From: Beroe forskalii
Taxonomy: Eukaryota > Ctenophora > Nuda > Beroida > Beroidae
Direction of reading: 5' to 3'
Length of the DNA: 64,000 nucleotides
Assembly (NCBI GenBank): GCA_011033025.1
Contig: WFMF01000135.1
Coordinates: 186,001-250,000 of the forward strand
Below are positions 63,547-64,000 of this stretch, piece by piece. The first letter of the stretch is position 1; each line of letters opens with the position of its first letter. A program made the position numbers and the translations under genes. Below the pieces are notes generated by a model. It was not told the DNA's origin. It searched no databases and saw only the letters and a program-made list of their open reading frames with translations.

Positions 63547-64000
63547 TGATAGAGGTATATACATATACTGTAAAACAAGATAAAATAGCGATAAGGAGCA
63601 CAATATGTTGGGTACGATATATGTTATATTCTAAATTGTACATTCGGTAGCACAAGATAAAGTGAATAAGGAGCACAATATATAAAATACATAATATCTA
63701 AACGTTATTTTAGGGCAGCACAAGATTTAAGATAAAATAGATAAAAGTCACACTATCGTATATACCTAAATGGCGCCACCCAGACGGGCTTGATAACTCT
63801 ATCCGTGTTTCAATGCTTATTTATCTAGTCTTAGAGATAACGCAGACTTGTGGCGCCATATATATGGTGTATTGCTCCGTTTTATCAATTTCATTTGCAT
63901 TATTTGTGTGCGCCGCCATTTCTATCAGTCAGTATTCGTGTCTTATTTAAGATCGGGATGAAGATGAATATGGTGCAATAGTTATTGTTTAACTGAGGAG
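63547..64000. other. AT-rich end of the window
   Basis: AAGATAAAATAG and GGAGCACAATAT repeat two or three times (63578-63740). No gene recognised. Confidence 0.45.

Noticed and set aside
63165..63676. Overlapping open frames on both strands near 63.3-63.6 kb
   Set aside because: They arise from the GC-rich stem-loop cluster, where stops are rare on both strands; no domain is seen.

Overview
The window looks like nuclear DNA of an invertebrate animal. It is AT-rich, with introns of up to about 4.6 kb bounded by GT..AG. It has two recognisable animal genes and is dominated by tandem arrays, foldback elements and Penelope-like retroelements (PLEs). I cannot name the phylum. No rRNA, CRISPR array or bacterial-style operon is visible.

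Genes. (1) A G-protein-coupled receptor kinase of the GRK4/5/6 type lies on the + strand. I could assemble eight exons in frame (18350-30701): the second half of the RGS-homology domain, the whole AGC kinase domain, and a C-tail with a basic helix-like segment and a terminal run of five cysteines. The first ~100 residues were not found. (2) A ZNRD2 (SSSCA1/p27 autoantigen) homologue lies on the - strand (38982-39941), with three in-frame exons, a CxxC..CxxC zinc ribbon and a stop codon. Only its short first exon is missing.

Mobile DNA. At 3431-7060 (- strand) sits a PLE with the permuted order pLTR, GIY-YIG endonuclease, CxC motif, reverse transcriptase, pLTR. This matches the published Naiad clade. 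It lies exactly inside an 18/22-bp minisatellite (about 2390-3430 and 7061-12213). A second PLE reverse transcriptase of another type is truncated at 60144-61073, and a GIY-YIG fragment lies at about 55955-56300. DNA-transposon-like elements include a 704-bp palindrome flanked by TTAA (57294-57997), a 2.36-kb element flanked by TTA (45052-47410), a 2.9-kb element with ~0.9-kb inverted arms (40478-43366), and a possible hAT-type pair of ends (54081 and 58175).

Layout. 1-2390 is non-coding with a TGTACA-rich array. 2390-12213 is the minisatellite with the Naiad. 12214-17620 is unassigned. 17624-30701 is the GRK gene, whose first visible exon is preceded by a 46-bp array that copies its own splice acceptor. 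30702-37330 is non-coding with small foldbacks. 37330-38780 is a 25-bp quasi-palindromic array ending about 200 bp past the ZNRD2 stop. 40478-47410 holds large inverted-repeat elements. 47411-54080 is non-coding with dispersed copies of a motif containing TGACGTCA. 54081-58175 is a transposon cluster that includes a suspect low-quality stretch. 58368-59875 is a 16-bp array. 60144-62915 holds the PLE fragment, a foldback and a 143-bp satellite. 63270-63546 is a GC-rich cluster of stem-loops.

The features most worth follow-up are the splice-site-bearing minisatellite, the family of hairpins with a fixed core and varying but self-complementary arms (18919-19685), the dispersed TGACGTCA repeat, the permuted PLE and the GC-rich stem-loop cluster.
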